Source of the DNA: Amycolatopsis balhimycina FH 1894
GTDB lineage: Bacteria; Actinomycetota; Actinomycetes; Mycobacteriales; Pseudonocardiaceae
Assembly (NCBI RefSeq): GCF_000384295.1
Contig: NZ_KB913037.1
Span: forward strand, 102,762-166,761
DNA length: 64,000 nucleotides
Direction: 5' to 3'
Of this stretch, positions 1 to 9,993 are shown in pieces. Every line of letters begins with the position of its first letter. The first letter of the stretch is position 1. The notes under the pieces were generated by a model. It made no database searches, was not told the DNA's origin, and saw nothing but the letters and a program-made list of their open reading frames with translations. Made by a program: the position numbers and the translations under genes.

Positions 1-1673
1 ACTTCGAGGGGGCGTTTGCGTCGCTGGCTGGTGCGGGTTTGGACGTGGTGCTGAATTCGTTGACCGGTGAGTTCATCGATGCTTCGTTGCGCCTGCTGAA
101 GCCCGGTGGGCACTTCCTGGAGATGGGCAAGACCGACGTCCGGGAGAGCCCGCCGGGCGTGCGGTACCGGGCGTTCGACCTGTCCGAGGCCGGCCCGGAC
201 CGGATGGGCGAAATGCTGGCGGAGCTGCTCCGGCTGTTCGCCAAGGACGCGATCCGGCCGTTGCCGGTCCGCGTCTGGGACGTCCGCCGGGCCCGCAGCG
301 CGTTCCGCCACATGCAGCAGGCCAAGCACATCGGCAAGCTGGTGCTGACCATGCCGCCGGTCTGGGACCGGGCGGCGACCGTGCTGGTCACCGGTGGCAC
401 CGGTGGGCTGGCCGCGCACTTGGCGCGGCACCTGGTGGCCCAGGGGCAGCGGCATGTGCTGTTGGCAGGCCGGCGTGGTGCCGCGGCTGCGGGTGCGGCG
501 GAGTTGCGGGCTGAGCTGGGTGAGGCGGTCTCGTTCGCCGCATGCGACGTCAGGGACTTCGAGGCCGTGCGCAAGCTGGTGTCGGATCTCCGGTTGACGG
601 CTGTCGTTCATGCCGCGGGTGTTCTGGATGACGGGGTGCTGGAGTCGATGACCCCCGAGCGGCTGGACACCGTGTTCGCGCCCAAGGCTGACGCCGCGTG
701 GAATCTGCACCGGGCGACCGAAGGCCGGCCGCTGGCCGCGTTCGTGCTCTACTCCTCGGTGGCCGGCGTGTTCGGGGCCGGCGGGCAGGGCAACTACGCG
801 GCGGCCAACACCTTCCTGGACGCCTTGGCCGCCTATCGCCGGCAGCAGGGCCTGCCGGCGACCTCGATCGCCTGGGGCCCGTGGGCGGCCTCCAGCGGCA
901 TGACCAGCACGCTCGGCGAGGCCGACCGCCACCGCACCAAGGCAAGCGGCGTCGCCGAAATCGACGCGGGCCAAGGCACGGCCATGTTCGAGGCCGCCAT
1001 CGGCACGGACGAGCCACTGATCGTCGCCACCGCGGCGAACCCGGCCGGGGCCGGAGCGCCGGCCGACGTGCCGCCGCTGCTGCGCAACCTGGTCCGCGCG
1101 GCCCGGCGGACGGCCGTCGGCGCGGCCGCCTCGCAGGCGGGCCTGGTGGAAAAGCTGACCGCACTGCCCGAGGACGAGCGGCTCACCCTGCTGCTCGACC
1201 TCGTGCGCGCCGAGGCCGCCGCGGTGCTGGCTCTGCCGACGCCCGGCGAGCTCAAAGCCGACCGCGAGTTCCAGGAACTCGGCGTCAACTCCCTGACCGC
1301 GGTCGAGCTGCGCAACCGGCTGACCGCCGCCACCGGGCTGCGGATGTCCGCGACGCTGGTGTTCGACTACGCCACGCCGCGGGCGCTGGCCGCGCACCTG
1401 CTGGCCGAACTGGTCGCCGGCGCCGGCCTCGACAGCGGGCCGTCGGTGCTGGCCGAGCTGGACCGGCTGGAAGCCGCGATGGCGGCCGGCGAACCGGACG
1501 AGCTGACCCGCACCGGCGTCACCGGCCGCCTGCGCGCGCTGCTGGCGCTGTGGGGGACGAGCGACCGCGGCACCGGAGCCGGCGGCGGGGTGGCCGAACT
1601 CATCGAATCCGCCAGCACCGACGACGTCTTCGCCTTCATCGACAACGAACTCGGCCGGCTGAAGAACCGCTGA
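1..1673 (+). CDS. PKS A, 3' end: penultimate module (ER end-KR-ACP-docking), partial
   Basis: The gene enters from the left edge; the reading frame is read from base 3 and 556 residues are visible. The order is: C-terminal part of an enoylreductase ([12 protein letters not shown], then MGKTD, then the [10 protein letters not shown] end); a ketoreductase with NADPH loop [12 protein letters not shown], a B-type LDD motif (HAAGVLDDG) and catalytic NYAAAN; an ACP; and a C-terminal docking region ([11 protein letters not shown] through [14 protein letters not shown]). The ER NADPH-binding half lies outside the window, so its activity cannot be judged. The ACP phosphopantetheine site reads GVNSL, with Ser codon 1290-1292, instead of the GFDSL of every other ACP here. 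PKS B starts 31 bp downstream and carries an N-terminal docking helix, so PKS A should hand its chain to PKS B, making this the penultimate module. Confidence 0.95.
   Translation, partial: FEGAFASLAGAGLDVVLNSLTGEFIDASLRLLKPGGHFLEMGKTDVRESPPGVRYRAFDLSEAGPDRMGEMLAELLRLFAKDAIRPLPVRVWDVRRARSAFRHMQQAKHIGKLVLTMPPVWDRAATVLVTGGTGGLAAHLARHLVAQGQRHVLLAGRRGAAAAGAAELRAELGEAVSFAACDVRDFEAVRKLVSDLRLTAVVHAAGVLDDGVLESMTPERLDTVFAPKADAAWNLHRATEGRPLAAFVLYSSVAGVFGAGGQGNYAAANTFLDALAAYRRQQGLPATSIAWGPWAASSGMTSTLGEADRHRTKASGVAEIDAGQGTAMFEAAIGTDEPLIVATAANPAGAGAPADVPPLLRNLVRAARRTAVGAAASQAGLVEKLTALPEDERLTLLLDLVRAEAAAVLALPTPGELKADREFQELGVNSLTAVELRNRLTAATGLRMSATLVFDYATPRALAAHLLAELVAGAGLDSGPSVLAELDRLEAAMAAGEPDELTRTGVTGRLRALLALWGTSDRGTGAGGGVAELIESASTDDVFAFIDNELGRLKNR
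441..745 (+). repeat. Near-identical KR segment shared by PKS A and PKS B
   Basis: This stretch matches 6238-6542 with two differences noticed (554 and 593, G/C and T/C). It covers the KR NADPH half up to the catalytic Ser. The similarity extends less perfectly to about 900/6697. It suggests duplication or gene conversion between the two terminal modules. Confidence 0.8.
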
Positions 1674-1704
1674 CCCACCGCACGCGCAGCAGAAAGGACG
1701 CCCG

Positions 1705-4700
1705 ATGCCGGACGACAAGAAGCTCGTCGACTACCTCAAGTGGGTCACCGCGGATCTGCACGAGACCCGGCGGCGGCTGGAGGAAGCCGAAGCCGGCCGC
1801 CACGAGCCCGTCGCCATCGTCGGCCTGGCCTGCCGGTTCCCCGGCGGCATCGACAGCCCCGAGGACCTGTGGCGGCTGGTCGAGGCCGGGCAGGACGCGA
1901 TCGGCCCGTTCCCGGAGGACCGCGGCTGGGACGTGGCCGCCCTGGCCGGCGAGGGCCGCGGCGCGAGCGCCACGCTGGAGGGCGGGTTCCTGCCCGACGT
2001 CGGTGGGTTCGACGCCGCGTTCTTCGGTGTCTCACCGCGCGAGGCCGTCGCCATGGACCCGCAGCAGCGGCTGCTGCTGGAGCTGTCGTGGGAAGCGTTC
2101 GAGCGAGCCGGGATCGACCCGCTGGCCCTGCGGGGCAGCCGGACCGGGGTGTTCGCCGGGACCGACGGCCAGGACTACGGCAACCTCGTGCTGCGCTCGG
2201 CCGAGGACGTGGACGGGCACGCCGGCACCGGCCTGGCCGCCAGCGCGCTGGCCGGCCGCGTCAACTACACCCTGGGCCTGGAAGGGCCGGCTGTCACCGT
2301 GGACACCGCCTGCTCTTCGGCACTGGTGGCGATGCACCTGGCCGCGCAGGCGCTCCGGTCCGGTGAGTGCACGCTGGCCTTGGCCGGTGGCGTCACCGTG
2401 ATGTCCACCGCGCTGCGCTTCGCCGGCTTCACCCGGCAGGGCGCCTTGGCCGCCGACGGCCGCTGCAAGGCCTTCGCCGACGCCGCCGACGGCACCGGCT
2501 GGTCCGAAGGCATCGGCCTGCTGGTGTTGGAGAAACTGTCCGACGCCCGGCACAACGGGCACCACGTCCTGGCCGTGCTGCGCGGCTCCGCGGTCAACTC
2601 CGACGGCGCGTCCAACGGCTTCACGGCCCCCAACGGACCGTCCCAGCAGCGGGTCATCACGCAGGCGCTGGCCGGCGCCGGACTGTCCACATCGGACATC
2701 GACGTGGTCGAGGCGCACGGCACCGGCACCACCCTCGGCGACCCGATCGAGGCCCAGGCTCTGCTGGCCACCTACGGCCGGGACCGCGAAACGCCGGTGC
2801 TGCTGGGGTCGGTCAAGTCCAACCTGGGGCACACCCAGGCCGCCGCGGGCGCGGCCGGCGTGCTCAAGATGGTGCTGGCCATGCGCCACGGCATCGCGCC
2901 CAAGACCCTGAACGTGGACAAGCCGTCCTCGCACGTGGACTGGACCGCCGGGCGGGCCCGGATCCTCACCGAGGCGGTCGAGTGGCCGGACACCGGGCGG
3001 CCGCGCCGGGCCGGGGTGTCCTCCTTCGGCGTCAGCGGCACCAACGCCCACGTCATCCTGGAGCAGGCCGCCGAGCCGGCCGAGGCGCCGGCCACGCCGC
3101 TGCGGACCGCGGCGGCGCTGCCCTGGCCGGTGTCGGCCAAGTCCGAAGCCGCGCTGCGGGCCCAGGTCGAGCGGGTGCGGGAGTGCGCCGGCTCGCCGGT
3201 GGACATCGGCCGCTCCCTGACCGCCCGCTCCGCGCTGGACCACCGGGCCGTGCTGCTGGCCCGCCCGGGCACCACCGACCGGCCCGAGGTCGCCACCGGC
3301 GTGGCCGGGAACCCCGCCGTGGGCGTGGTGTTCTCCGGGCAGGGCGCGCAACGGCCGGGTATGGGCCGGGAGCTCGCCGCCGCTTTCCCGGTCTTCGCCG
3401 AAGCGCTGGCCGAGATCTGCGGCCTGCTCGACCCGCTGCTGCCCGGGTCGCTCAAGGACGTGCTCTGGGGCGGGGACCAGGCCGCGCTGAACGAGACCGG
3501 CTGGGCCCAGCCGGCGCTGTTCGCCGTCGAAGTCGCCCTGTTCCGGCTGTGGGAGTCCTGGGGCCTGAAACCGGCCGCGGTGGCCGGGCACAGCGTCGGC
3601 GAGATCGCCGCCGCGCACGTGGCCGGGGTGCTGTCCCTCGCCGACGCCGCCCGGATGGTGGCCGCCCGGGCCCACCTGATGCAGGCGCTGCCCGCCGGCG
3701 GTGCGATGGTGGCGTTGCCGGCCACCGAGGCCGAGGTCGCGCCGCTGCTCGCGCCCCACGGCGAGCAGGTGGCCATCGCGGCGCTGAACGCACCGGGCGC
3801 GGTGGTCGTCGCCGGGGCCGAGCCCGCCGTGGCCGCCGTGGCCGGGCAGGTCGAGCGGTGGGGCCGCCGGACCAAGCGGCTGCCGGTGTCCCACGCCTTC
3901 CACTCGCCCCTGATGGAGCCGATGCTCGCGCCGTTCCGGTCCGCGCTGGCCGGGATCGACTTGCGCGAGCCGTCCGTTCCGCTCGTCTCCACCCTGACCG
4001 GCCGCCCGGTGACCGGCGAGGTGTCCGACGTCGACTACTGGGTGCGCCACGTGCGCGAGCCGGTGCGCTTCGCCGACGGCGTCCTCGCCCTGCTCGACGC
4101 CGGGGTGGGCACGCTGCTGGAGATCGGCCCCGGCCACACCCTGACCTCGATGATGAGCCAGACCCTGGCCGACACCGGTCGCCCGGCCACCGTCGTGCCC
4201 GCGCTGCGCGAGGCCCCGGAGGAGGCCGCCGCGGTCACCGCGCTGGGCCAGGTCTGGGCGGCCGGCGCCGAAGTGGGCCTGGACCGGTGCTACGCCGACC
4301 TCGGCGGCCGCACCGTGCCGGTGCCGACCTACCCGTTCCAGCACCGGCGGTTCTGGCCCACGCCGTCCGCCCGCACCGGCGAGGCCACCGACTGGGGGCT
4401 GATCAGCGCCGGGCACCCGCTGCTGAGCGCGTCGGTCGGCCTGGCCGACGACCACGGCGTGCTGCTGACCGGCAGCGTCTCGACGGTCACCCACCCGTGG
4501 CTGGCCGACCACCAGGTCGGTGGCACCGTCCTGTTCCCCGGCACCGGTTTCCTCGAGCTGGCGGTCCGGGCCGCCGACCAGGTCGGCTGTGCGCGGGTCG
4601 AGGAGCTGACGCTGTCCGTGCCGCTGGTGCTCGGCCGCTCCGACACGGTGTCGCTGCAGGTCGTGGTAAGCCGCGCGGACACCGCCGGCCATCGGGACGT

Positions 4701-7700
4701 GCGGATCTACTCCCGCCCGGCCGGTGACGCGACCCGGGCGTGGACCGAGCACGCGAGCGGCGTGCTCGCGCCGGAACCCGTGCCCGCCGACCGGACGTCC
4801 ACGCCGTGGCCGCCGGCTGGTGCCGAACCGGTCGACTTCACCGACTTCTACGCGCGGATGGCCGCCACCGGGCTGGTCTACGGCCCGGCCTTCCAGGGCC
4901 TGCGCTCGGTCTGGCGCGCCGGCGACGACCTCTACGCCGAGGTGGAGCTGCCCGGGGACACGGCCGCGGACGGGGGATTCGGGATCCACCCGGCCCTGCT
5001 GGACGCGGCGCTGCAGGCGAACGTGTCGCCGGAACGCAGCGGTGGCCGGCTGCCGTTCTCGTGGAACGGCGTGAGCCTGCACGCGAGCGGCGCACGGCAG
5101 CTGCGAGCGCACTGGCACCAGGACGGGGAGGCCGTGACCCTGGCCGCCACCGATGTGGCGGGCAACCCGGTGCTCTCGGTGCGCTCGCTCCGGCTGCGGT
5201 CCGCCACCGCGCCGGCGGCCACCGGCGCCCGGGACGGCCTGCTGCACCTCGGCTGGCCGGAGCAGCCGGTTCCGGCGGCCACCGGGCACCGCTGGTCGGT
5301 GCTCCGCCACGACGTCTTCGGCTTGGCCACCGCGCTCGGGGCGCCCACCGCGGACACCCCCGCCCTGCTGGCCGTCTCCCGGCCCGACTGGGCGGTGTTC
5401 CAGGTCGGCGGCGGCGGGGCGGCCGCGGTGCACGAGGTGACCGCGCAGGTGCTCGACGTCATCCAGGACTGGGTGGCGCGGCCGGAGCTGACCGGAACCC
5501 GGCTTGTCGTGGTCACCCGCGGTGCGGTCGCCGTGCCCGGCTCGACGCTCACCGACCTGGCCGCCTCGGCGGCCTGGGGGCTGGTGCGCACCGCGCAGTC
5601 CGAGCACCCGGACCGGTTCGTGCTGCTGGACATCGACGACCGTCCCGAGTCGCTCGCCGCGCTGCCCGGCCTGGGTGGCCTCCTCACGGACGAGCCGCAG
5701 GTGGCGGTGCGCGGCGGCGTGGCCAGGGTGGCCCGCCTGGCCCGGCTCGCCGAGGCGCCTTCGCTGGTGCCGCCGGCCGGACCGTGGGTGGTCGAACGGA
5801 CCGACGGCGAGCTGCGCGCGGTGCCCGGCCCGGCCGAGGTGCCGACGGGCGAGCAGGAAGTCCGGCTGCGGCTCACCGCGGCCGCGCTGGGCCGGTCCGG
5901 CCCGGTCAAGGTCGCCGGCGTGGTGACCGAAGCCGGGACCGGTGTCTCCGGGGTGGCCGTCGGCGACCGGGTGACGACCACGGTGTCCGGCGAGGTAGGC
6001 ACCGCACCGCTGGTGGTGGCCGCCTCGTCGCTGGCCCCGGTGGCGCCGGGCGTCACCGACGCCGGCGCTCTGCGCGTGGGCGCGCCGCTGTTCGACCTCC
6101 GGCAGGCACCGGCGGCCCTCGCCCAGCACGACTACGCCGTGTTCACCCTGCCGCCGGTTTGGGACCGGGAGGCGACCGTGCTGGTCACCGGCGGCACCGG
6201 TGGGCTGGCCGCGCATCTGGCGCGGCACTTGGTGGCGCAGGGGCAGCGGCATGTGCTGTTGGCAGGCCGGCGTGGTGCCGCGGCTGCGGGTGCGGCGGAG
6301 TTGCGGGCTGAGCTGGGTGAGGCGGTCTCGTTCGCCGCATGCGACGTCAGCGACTTCGAGGCCGTGCGCAAGCTGGTGTCGGATCTCCGGCTGACGGCTG
6401 TCGTTCATGCCGCGGGTGTTCTGGATGACGGGGTGCTGGAGTCGATGACCCCCGAGCGGCTGGACACCGTGTTCGCGCCCAAGGCTGACGCCGCGTGGAA
6501 TCTGCACCGGGCGACCGAAGGCCGGCCGCTGGCCGCGTTCGTCCTCTACTCCTCGATCGCCGGGATCCTCGGTGGCAGCGGGCAAAGCAACTACGCGGCC
6601 GCCAACACCTTCCTGGACGCCCTGGCCGCCTATCGCCGGCAGCAGGGCCTGCCGGCGACCTCGATCGCCTGGGGCCCGTGGGCGGCCTCCAGCGGCATGA
6701 CCAGCACGCTCAGCGCCACGGACCGCCGGCGGGCCGCGGCCGGCGCGGCCTCGATGATCGACCCCGAGCAGGGCATGACCCTGTTCGACGCGGCCGTCGC
6801 CACCATCGAGCCGCTGCTGGTCGCGCTGCCCGCCGGTACCGCCCGGGCTCAAGGCCCGGTGCCCTCGGTGCTGCGCACCCTGGTGCCGGCGCCGCGCCGG
6901 TCCGCGGCCGCCGCCGGTGCGGCCGCCGGGCCGAGCCTGATCGACCGGCTGCGCGGGCTCGAGCCGGGCGGCCGGGTGGCGCTGCTGTGCTCGGTGGTGG
7001 TCGAGCACGCGGCGCGCGCCCTCGGGCACACGGACGCGGCCGCGGTCGACGTCGACACCCAGTTCGTGGAGGCCGGCTTCGACTCGCTCATCGCCGTGCA
7101 GCTGCGCAACAGCCTGGCCGAGGCGGCCGGGCTGCGGCTACCGGCCACGGTGATCTTCGACAACCCGACCCCGGCCCGGCTGGCCGGCTGGCTCGCGGCC
7201 GAACTGACGGCCGGCGGCGCGTTCTCCGGCTCCGGCGGCGGGGCCGGCCTCGGCGGCGCGGCCGTGCACGACACGGTCGGGCACCTGTTCTTCGAGTCCC
7301 TGCGGGCCGGGAAACTGCAGGCCGGCATGGACATGCTGAAGGCGGTCGCCGCCGTCCGGCCCACCTTCGACGCACCGGCCGAGCTGGCGGAGCTGCCCTC
7401 GCCGCTCACCCTGTCCGAAGGCCCGGACGGGCCGCGGCTGATCTGCATCAGCTCCCCGGTCGTGGTCGGCGGCGTGCACCAGTACGCCCGGATCGCCGCG
7501 CAGTTCCAGGGTTCCCGGACCGTGCGGTCGCTGCCGCTGATCGGCTTCGACCGGAACGAGCCGTTGCCCGCCTCCGCGGCGGCCGCGGCCCGGGTGGTCG
7601 CGGAGAGCGTGCTGGAGGCCGCGGACGGCGAGCCGTTCGTGATCGTCGGCCACTCTTCCGGCGGCGTCCTCGCCCTCGCCGCGGCCGGCCTGCTGGAGAA

Positions 7701-8106
7701 CACGTGGGGCATCCGCGCGGCCGGCGTCGTCATGCTGGACACGCTCAGCCTCCGCCACAGCGGCGACGACTCGACCGACTACATGGGCATGGCCGAGGAC
7801 CTGATGACCACCATCCAGTCGGAGACCACCACGATCGAAGCGGCCCGGCTGACGGGCATGGCGTCCTGGCTGAACAAGCTGCCGGCCATGGCCGACTACC
7901 GGACGACGGTGCCGAAGATCCTGGTGCGCTGCGGCGAGGAAGGCAGCGAGGCGCCCCCGGAGCAGCGGGCACTGGTGGACGGCACCGACACGATCCGCAC
8001 GGTGCAGTCCAACCACTTCGCCCTGTCCCAAGAGGACGCCCCGCTGACGGCCGCGATCATCGGCGAGTGGCTGGCGGAGCTGCCGTCGCTGGCTCCGGCG
8101 CCCTGA
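1705..8106 (+). CDS. PKS B: terminal module KS-AT-DH-(ER remnant)-KR-ACP-TE
   Basis: A 2133-residue single-module PKS that adds the last malonyl unit and releases the chain. The ATG at 1705 follows GAAAGGA and begins a typical coiled docking helix ([20 protein letters not shown]). The KS has Cys203 in DTACSSA. The AT has Ser630 in GHSVGE and HAFH at 730-733, predicting malonyl-CoA. The DH has His936 in [10 protein letters not shown] plus [10 protein letters not shown], so it looks intact. A shrunken ER remnant lies near residues 1361-1487. The KR has VTGGTGG, an LDD motif (B-type) and Tyr1630. The ACP has Ser1794 in GFDSL. The TE has Ser1984 in GHSSGG, Asp2012 and His2104; these spacings (28 and 120) match my memory of the pikromycin TE triad. 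Expected output is an alpha,beta-unsaturated ester, most likely a macrolactone. The upstream neighbour PKS A has a matching docking tail. Confidence 0.96.
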   Translation: MPDDKKLVDYLKWVTADLHETRRRLEEAEAGRHEPVAIVGLACRFPGGIDSPEDLWRLVEAGQDAIGPFPEDRGWDVAALAGEGRGASATLEGGFLPDVGGFDAAFFGVSPREAVAMDPQQRLLLELSWEAFERAGIDPLALRGSRTGVFAGTDGQDYGNLVLRSAEDVDGHAGTGLAASALAGRVNYTLGLEGPAVTVDTACSSALVAMHLAAQALRSGECTLALAGGVTVMSTALRFAGFTRQGALAADGRCKAFADAADGTGWSEGIGLLVLEKLSDARHNGHHVLAVLRGSAVNSDGASNGFTAPNGPSQQRVITQALAGAGLSTSDIDVVEAHGTGTTLGDPIEAQALLATYGRDRETPVLLGSVKSNLGHTQAAAGAAGVLKMVLAMRHGIAPKTLNVDKPSSHVDWTAGRARILTEAVEWPDTGRPRRAGVSSFGVSGTNAHVILEQAAEPAEAPATPLRTAAALPWPVSAKSEAALRAQVERVRECAGSPVDIGRSLTARSALDHRAVLLARPGTTDRPEVATGVAGNPAVGVVFSGQGAQRPGMGRELAAAFPVFAEALAEICGLLDPLLPGSLKDVLWGGDQAALNETGWAQPALFAVEVALFRLWESWGLKPAAVAGHSVGEIAAAHVAGVLSLADAARMVAARAHLMQALPAGGAMVALPATEAEVAPLLAPHGEQVAIAALNAPGAVVVAGAEPAVAAVAGQVERWGRRTKRLPVSHAFHSPLMEPMLAPFRSALAGIDLREPSVPLVSTLTGRPVTGEVSDVDYWVRHVREPVRFADGVLALLDAGVGTLLEIGPGHTLTSMMSQTLADTGRPATVVPALREAPEEAAAVTALGQVWAAGAEVGLDRCYADLGGRTVPVPTYPFQHRRFWPTPSARTGEATDWGLISAGHPLLSASVGLADDHGVLLTGSVSTVTHPWLADHQVGGTVLFPGTGFLELAVRAADQVGCARVEELTLSVPLVLGRSDTVSLQVVVSRADTAGHRDVRIYSRPAGDATRAWTEHASGVLAPEPVPADRTSTPWPPAGAEPVDFTDFYARMAATGLVYGPAFQGLRSVWRAGDDLYAEVELPGDTAADGGFGIHPALLDAALQANVSPERSGGRLPFSWNGVSLHASGARQLRAHWHQDGEAVTLAATDVAGNPVLSVRSLRLRSATAPAATGARDGLLHLGWPEQPVPAATGHRWSVLRHDVFGLATALGAPTADTPALLAVSRPDWAVFQVGGGGAAAVHEVTAQVLDVIQDWVARPELTGTRLVVVTRGAVAVPGSTLTDLAASAAWGLVRTAQSEHPDRFVLLDIDDRPESLAALPGLGGLLTDEPQVAVRGGVARVARLARLAEAPSLVPPAGPWVVERTDGELRAVPGPAEVPTGEQEVRLRLTAAALGRSGPVKVAGVVTEAGTGVSGVAVGDRVTTTVSGEVGTAPLVVAASSLAPVAPGVTDAGALRVGAPLFDLRQAPAALAQHDYAVFTLPPVWDREATVLVTGGTGGLAAHLARHLVAQGQRHVLLAGRRGAAAAGAAELRAELGEAVSFAACDVSDFEAVRKLVSDLRLTAVVHAAGVLDDGVLESMTPERLDTVFAPKADAAWNLHRATEGRPLAAFVLYSSIAGILGGSGQSNYAAANTFLDALAAYRRQQGLPATSIAWGPWAASSGMTSTLSATDRRRAAAGAASMIDPEQGMTLFDAAVATIEPLLVALPAGTARAQGPVPSVLRTLVPAPRRSAAAAGAAAGPSLIDRLRGLEPGGRVALLCSVVVEHAARALGHTDAAAVDVDTQFVEAGFDSLIAVQLRNSLAEAAGLRLPATVIFDNPTPARLAGWLAAELTAGGAFSGSGGGAGLGGAAVHDTVGHLFFESLRAGKLQAGMDMLKAVAAVRPTFDAPAELAELPSPLTLSEGPDGPRLICISSPVVVGGVHQYARIAAQFQGSRTVRSLPLIGFDRNEPLPASAAAAARVVAESVLEAADGEPFVIVGHSSGGVLALAAAGLLENTWGIRAAGVVMLDTLSLRHSGDDSTDYMGMAEDLMTTIQSETTTIEAARLTGMASWLNKLPAMADYRTTVPKILVRCGEEGSEAPPEQRALVDGTDTIRTVQSNHFALSQEDAPLTAAIIGEWLAELPSLAPAP
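5785..6165 (+). other. Degenerate enoylreductase remnant inside PKS B
   Basis: About 125 residues sit between the KR structural subdomain and the KR catalytic subdomain, exactly where modules 2, 5 and 7 carry a full ER of about 310 residues. The remnant keeps recognisable ER edges: [12 protein letters not shown] corresponds to [19 protein letters not shown] to VTVGDRV, and [14 protein letters not shown] to [14 protein letters not shown]. The substrate-lid segment (NFRDVL..LGMYPG) and the whole NADPH-binding half ([10 protein letters not shown]) are missing. It cannot reduce a double bond, so the terminal unit should stay unsaturated. Confidence 0.8.
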
Positions 8107-8118
8107 GGCCGTGGTGGA

Positions 8119-8156
8119 CCGCGCGCCCCGGCTGCCGGCCGGGGCGCGCGGCTTTC
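8119..8156 (+). terminator. Terminator hairpin after PKS B
   Basis: Perfect 13-bp inverted repeat, CCGCGCGCCCCGG (8119-8131) and CCGGGGCGCGCGG (8139-8151), with a 7-nt loop, followed by CTTTCC. It begins 12 bp after the PKS B stop. The stem is very strong and the T tract short, as is usual for GC-rich actinomycetes. Confidence 0.75.
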
Positions 8157-8206
8157 CCCGGTGACGCGGCGGTTCCCGCTTCCGGGACAAGCCGGGTGAC
8201 CATGTG

Positions 8207-8238
8207 AAAAGGGCCGCCACCGGAAGGTGACGGCCCTT
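8207..8238 (-). terminator. Terminator hairpin for the tailoring operon
   Basis: Inverted repeat AAGGGCCG/CGGCCCTT (8209-8216 and 8231-8238), continued after one C-A mismatch by CACC/GGTG around a GGAA loop. Read on the - strand, the stem is followed by TTTT (8207-8210), the form expected for an intrinsic terminator of the P450-ending operon. It could also stop residual + strand transcription. Confidence 0.7.
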
Positions 8239-8267
8239 GCGGACGGGGACTCACTGTGCCGATCGTT

Positions 8268-8354
8268 ACTAATCCGACCACAGTCACGGCCGAATGGGTT
8301 CGTAGCAACGGTTACGTGCCGCGTGGGGGTCGGCCTACTTTTGGCCGGATTAGT
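8268..8354. repeat. Spaced 9-bp inverted repeat in the convergent gap
   Basis: ACTAATCCG at 8268-8276 is the exact reverse complement of CGGATTAGT at 8346-8354. The second arm overlaps the stop codon of the 8350-9531 P450. The 69 bp between them hold no gene and include several GGCC-containing short repeats. Its function is unknown; it could form the base of a long 3' RNA hairpin. Confidence 0.4.
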
Positions 8355-9531
8355 ACCAGGTGACGAGCAGTTCGTCGGTGAGGCCGCCGCCCAGCGGGGC
8401 GTCCGTGGTGGCCACCTCGGCCGCGGGGACCAAGGGGCGCAGGCCGGGCAGGCGGGTCAGCAGGCGGGTGAACAGCACCTGCATCAGGATCCGGGCCAGC
8501 GGGGCGCCCATGCACGCCCAGGCACCGTGCGCGAAGGTCAGGTGCCGGTTGGGAGCCCGGCCGACGTCGAACTCGGCCGGGCAGTCGAAGGCGTCGACGT
8601 CCATGTTGGCCCGGGCCAGGTCCAGCAGCACCAGCTCGTCCTCGCCGATGGTCACGCCGCCGATCTCGATGTCCTCGCGGGCGTAACGCGGCAGGCTGAG
8701 GCTGCCGGAGACCCGCAGCATCTCCTCGACGGCCCTGGGCACCAGGTCCGGATCGGCCGCCACCGCGTCGCGCTGCGCCGGGTCGTTGGCCAGCAACAGG
8801 AAACCGTAGTCGATCTGCTTGACCGTCGAGCCGATGCCGGCGAACAGCAACAGCATGGCGATCTCGCCGACCTGCTCGTCGGTCACATCGTTGCCGGTCA
8901 CGAGGCGGGAAATGACGTCGTCCTCCGGTGCCGCCCGCTTGCGCGCGGCCAGGTCGCGCAGGTAGCCGAAGAACGCGGCTGTGCCGTCGCCCTGCTCGTC
9001 GGCCACGCCGCCCATCCGGGACACCAGGGCCGCACACTGCTCGCGTTCACCCACGGGCACGCCCAGCAGCTCGCAGATCACCAGCAGCGTCAGCGGGGCC
9101 GACAGACCGGCGTGCAGGTCGGCCGGTCGCGGCCGGGCGGCGAACGCCTCGACCAGTCCCGCGGTCAGCTCTTCCACCTTCGGCCGCAGGTGCAGCATGT
9201 GCCGGGCCGCGAAGTGCGGCTGCAGCACCTTGCGCAGGTCGTGGTGGAACTTGTCCCCGGCCCCGTGGTCGGCGGCGGTGGCCAGGTCATAGGTGGGGTT
9301 GCCGGCGTACTGCGGCTTGCGGCCCGGATCCGGGTGCGAGCGCCCGAGCCGGTCGTCGCGCAGCAGCCCCTTGATCTCGGCGTACCGGGACACCAGCCAC
9401 GCGTGGTCCCCGGCCGGGGTGACGATCCGCCGGACCGGCGGACCGTCGTACGGTTCCCGCAGGTGCGGGCACAGCCGTCGCACGAAGGGCTCGTCGGACG
9501 CGAGCAACACCCGTTCCTCCGTCGTGGTCAT
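8350..9531 (-). CDS. Cytochrome P450 with atypical I-helix and heme-loop residues
   Basis: A 393-residue bacterial P450, a soluble monooxygenase expected to oxidise the polyketide with electrons from the neighbouring ferredoxin. The ATG at 9531 follows GGAGGAACG; a longer in-frame extension exists but lacks P450 character. E270-x-x-R273 (EEMLR) is present and Cys340 provides the heme thiolate. Two signatures deviate. The I-helix reads AGIGST (231-236) where (A/G)Gx(D/E)T(T/S) is usual, so the acidic residue is Gly. The heme loop reads FAHGAWACMG instead of FGxGxHxCxG. It is the last gene of the operon, 22 bp after the ferredoxin, and ends in TAA just before a terminator. An inactive helper role like DesVIII/EryCII is unlikely because the Cys is retained. 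The oxidation site is unknown. Confidence 0.93.
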   Translation of the reverse strand: MTTTEERVLLASDEPFVRRLCPHLREPYDGPPVRRIVTPAGDHAWLVSRYAEIKGLLRDDRLGRSHPDPGRKPQYAGNPTYDLATAADHGAGDKFHHDLRKVLQPHFAARHMLHLRPKVEELTAGLVEAFAARPRPADLHAGLSAPLTLLVICELLGVPVGEREQCAALVSRMGGVADEQGDGTAAFFGYLRDLAARKRAAPEDDVISRLVTGNDVTDEQVGEIAMLLLFAGIGSTVKQIDYGFLLLANDPAQRDAVAADPDLVPRAVEEMLRVSGSLSLPRYAREDIEIGGVTIGEDELVLLDLARANMDVDAFDCPAEFDVGRAPNRHLTFAHGAWACMGAPLARILMQVLFTRLLTRLPGLRPLVPAAEVATTDAPLGGGLTDELLVTWY

Positions 9532-9553
9532 CGTTCCTCCCTTTCGGCGAGCG

Positions 9554-9742
9554 CTATTCGACGGTGATCGTCGAGGATGGGCACACCAGCGCGGCTTCGC
9601 GCGCGGCGGCCGCGTCACCGCCGGCCGGTGCCGGCCGCAGCACCGTGACGATGCCGCTTTCGTTCTGGTCGAACACCTCCGGCGCGGTCAGCACGCACTG
9701 ACCCGCGCCGATGCAGCGTCCGGGGTCGACGGTGATCTGCAC
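9554..9742 (-). CDS. 3Fe-4S ferredoxin (P450 electron donor)
   Basis: A 62-residue acidic ferredoxin beginning VQITVDPGRC from a GTG at 9742, with AGAGGAAC just upstream. A longer reading frame from 9877 runs back through the preceding gene and is not credible. Cys10, Cys16 (C-x5-C: CIGAGQC) and Cys54 in a CP motif are the three ligands of a 3Fe-4S cluster, as in small Streptomyces P450 ferredoxins. It should carry electrons from a ferredoxin reductase, not seen in this window, to one or both flanking P450s. Both neighbours are tightly linked: the 72-residue gene ends 32 bp upstream and the second P450 starts 22 bp downstream. Confidence 0.93.
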   Translation of the reverse strand: MQITVDPGRCIGAGQCVLTAPEVFDQNESGIVTVLRPAPAGGDAAAAREAALVCPSSTITVE

Positions 9743-9774
9743 GATCGTTCCTCTTCGGGTCGTGGGGCCGGGGT

Positions 9775-9993
9775 TCAGCGGCGCTGCGCGCAGTGCGAGC
9801 CGCACGGGCCGGGCGGGGGAGCACCGACGCCGTTCCAGCTGCTGTTGGCGAAGGCCACGCACCAGGCGGGGAAGCACGGTCCGGTCAGCTCGACCGCCTC
9901 CGGGTGCGAGCGGTCGACCTGGTGCCCCGAAAGCGCCGATCCCAATGCCGAAAACCAGCGGACCACCCGGGGCCGCTCGCCGGTCTCGCTCAT
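9775..9993 (-). CDS. Small four-cysteine protein of unknown function
   Basis: A 72-residue protein starting at ATG 9993. The ATG overlaps the P450 stop by 4 bp (ATGA), implying translational coupling. Codon use is strongly C/G-ending, as expected of a real gene. The N-terminal half is charged (MSETGERPRVVRWF). The C-terminal half holds four Cys in two pairs, C40-x4-C45 and C64-x3-C68, separated by a Trp/Asn/Gly/Pro-rich stretch. No signal peptide or membrane segment is visible. I do not recognise the family. The paired cysteines could bind a metal or form disulfides, and the position between a P450 and a ferredoxin suggests a role in oxidation, but that is inference only. Confidence 0.7.
   Translation of the reverse strand: MSETGERPRVVRWFSALGSALSGHQVDRSHPEAVELTGPCFPAWCVAFANSSWNGVGAPPPGPCGSHCAQRR

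Noticed and set aside
8350..9531. A DesVIII/EryCII-type P450-like glycosyltransferase partner
   Set aside because: Those helpers lack the heme cysteine; this protein keeps Cys340 and is next to a ferredoxin rather than the glycosyltransferase.
8227..9567. A + strand open frame of 446 codons across the P450 gene
   Set aside because: Shadow of the - strand P450, which has ExxR, the heme Cys and a ribosome site; the + frame has no recognisable motif.
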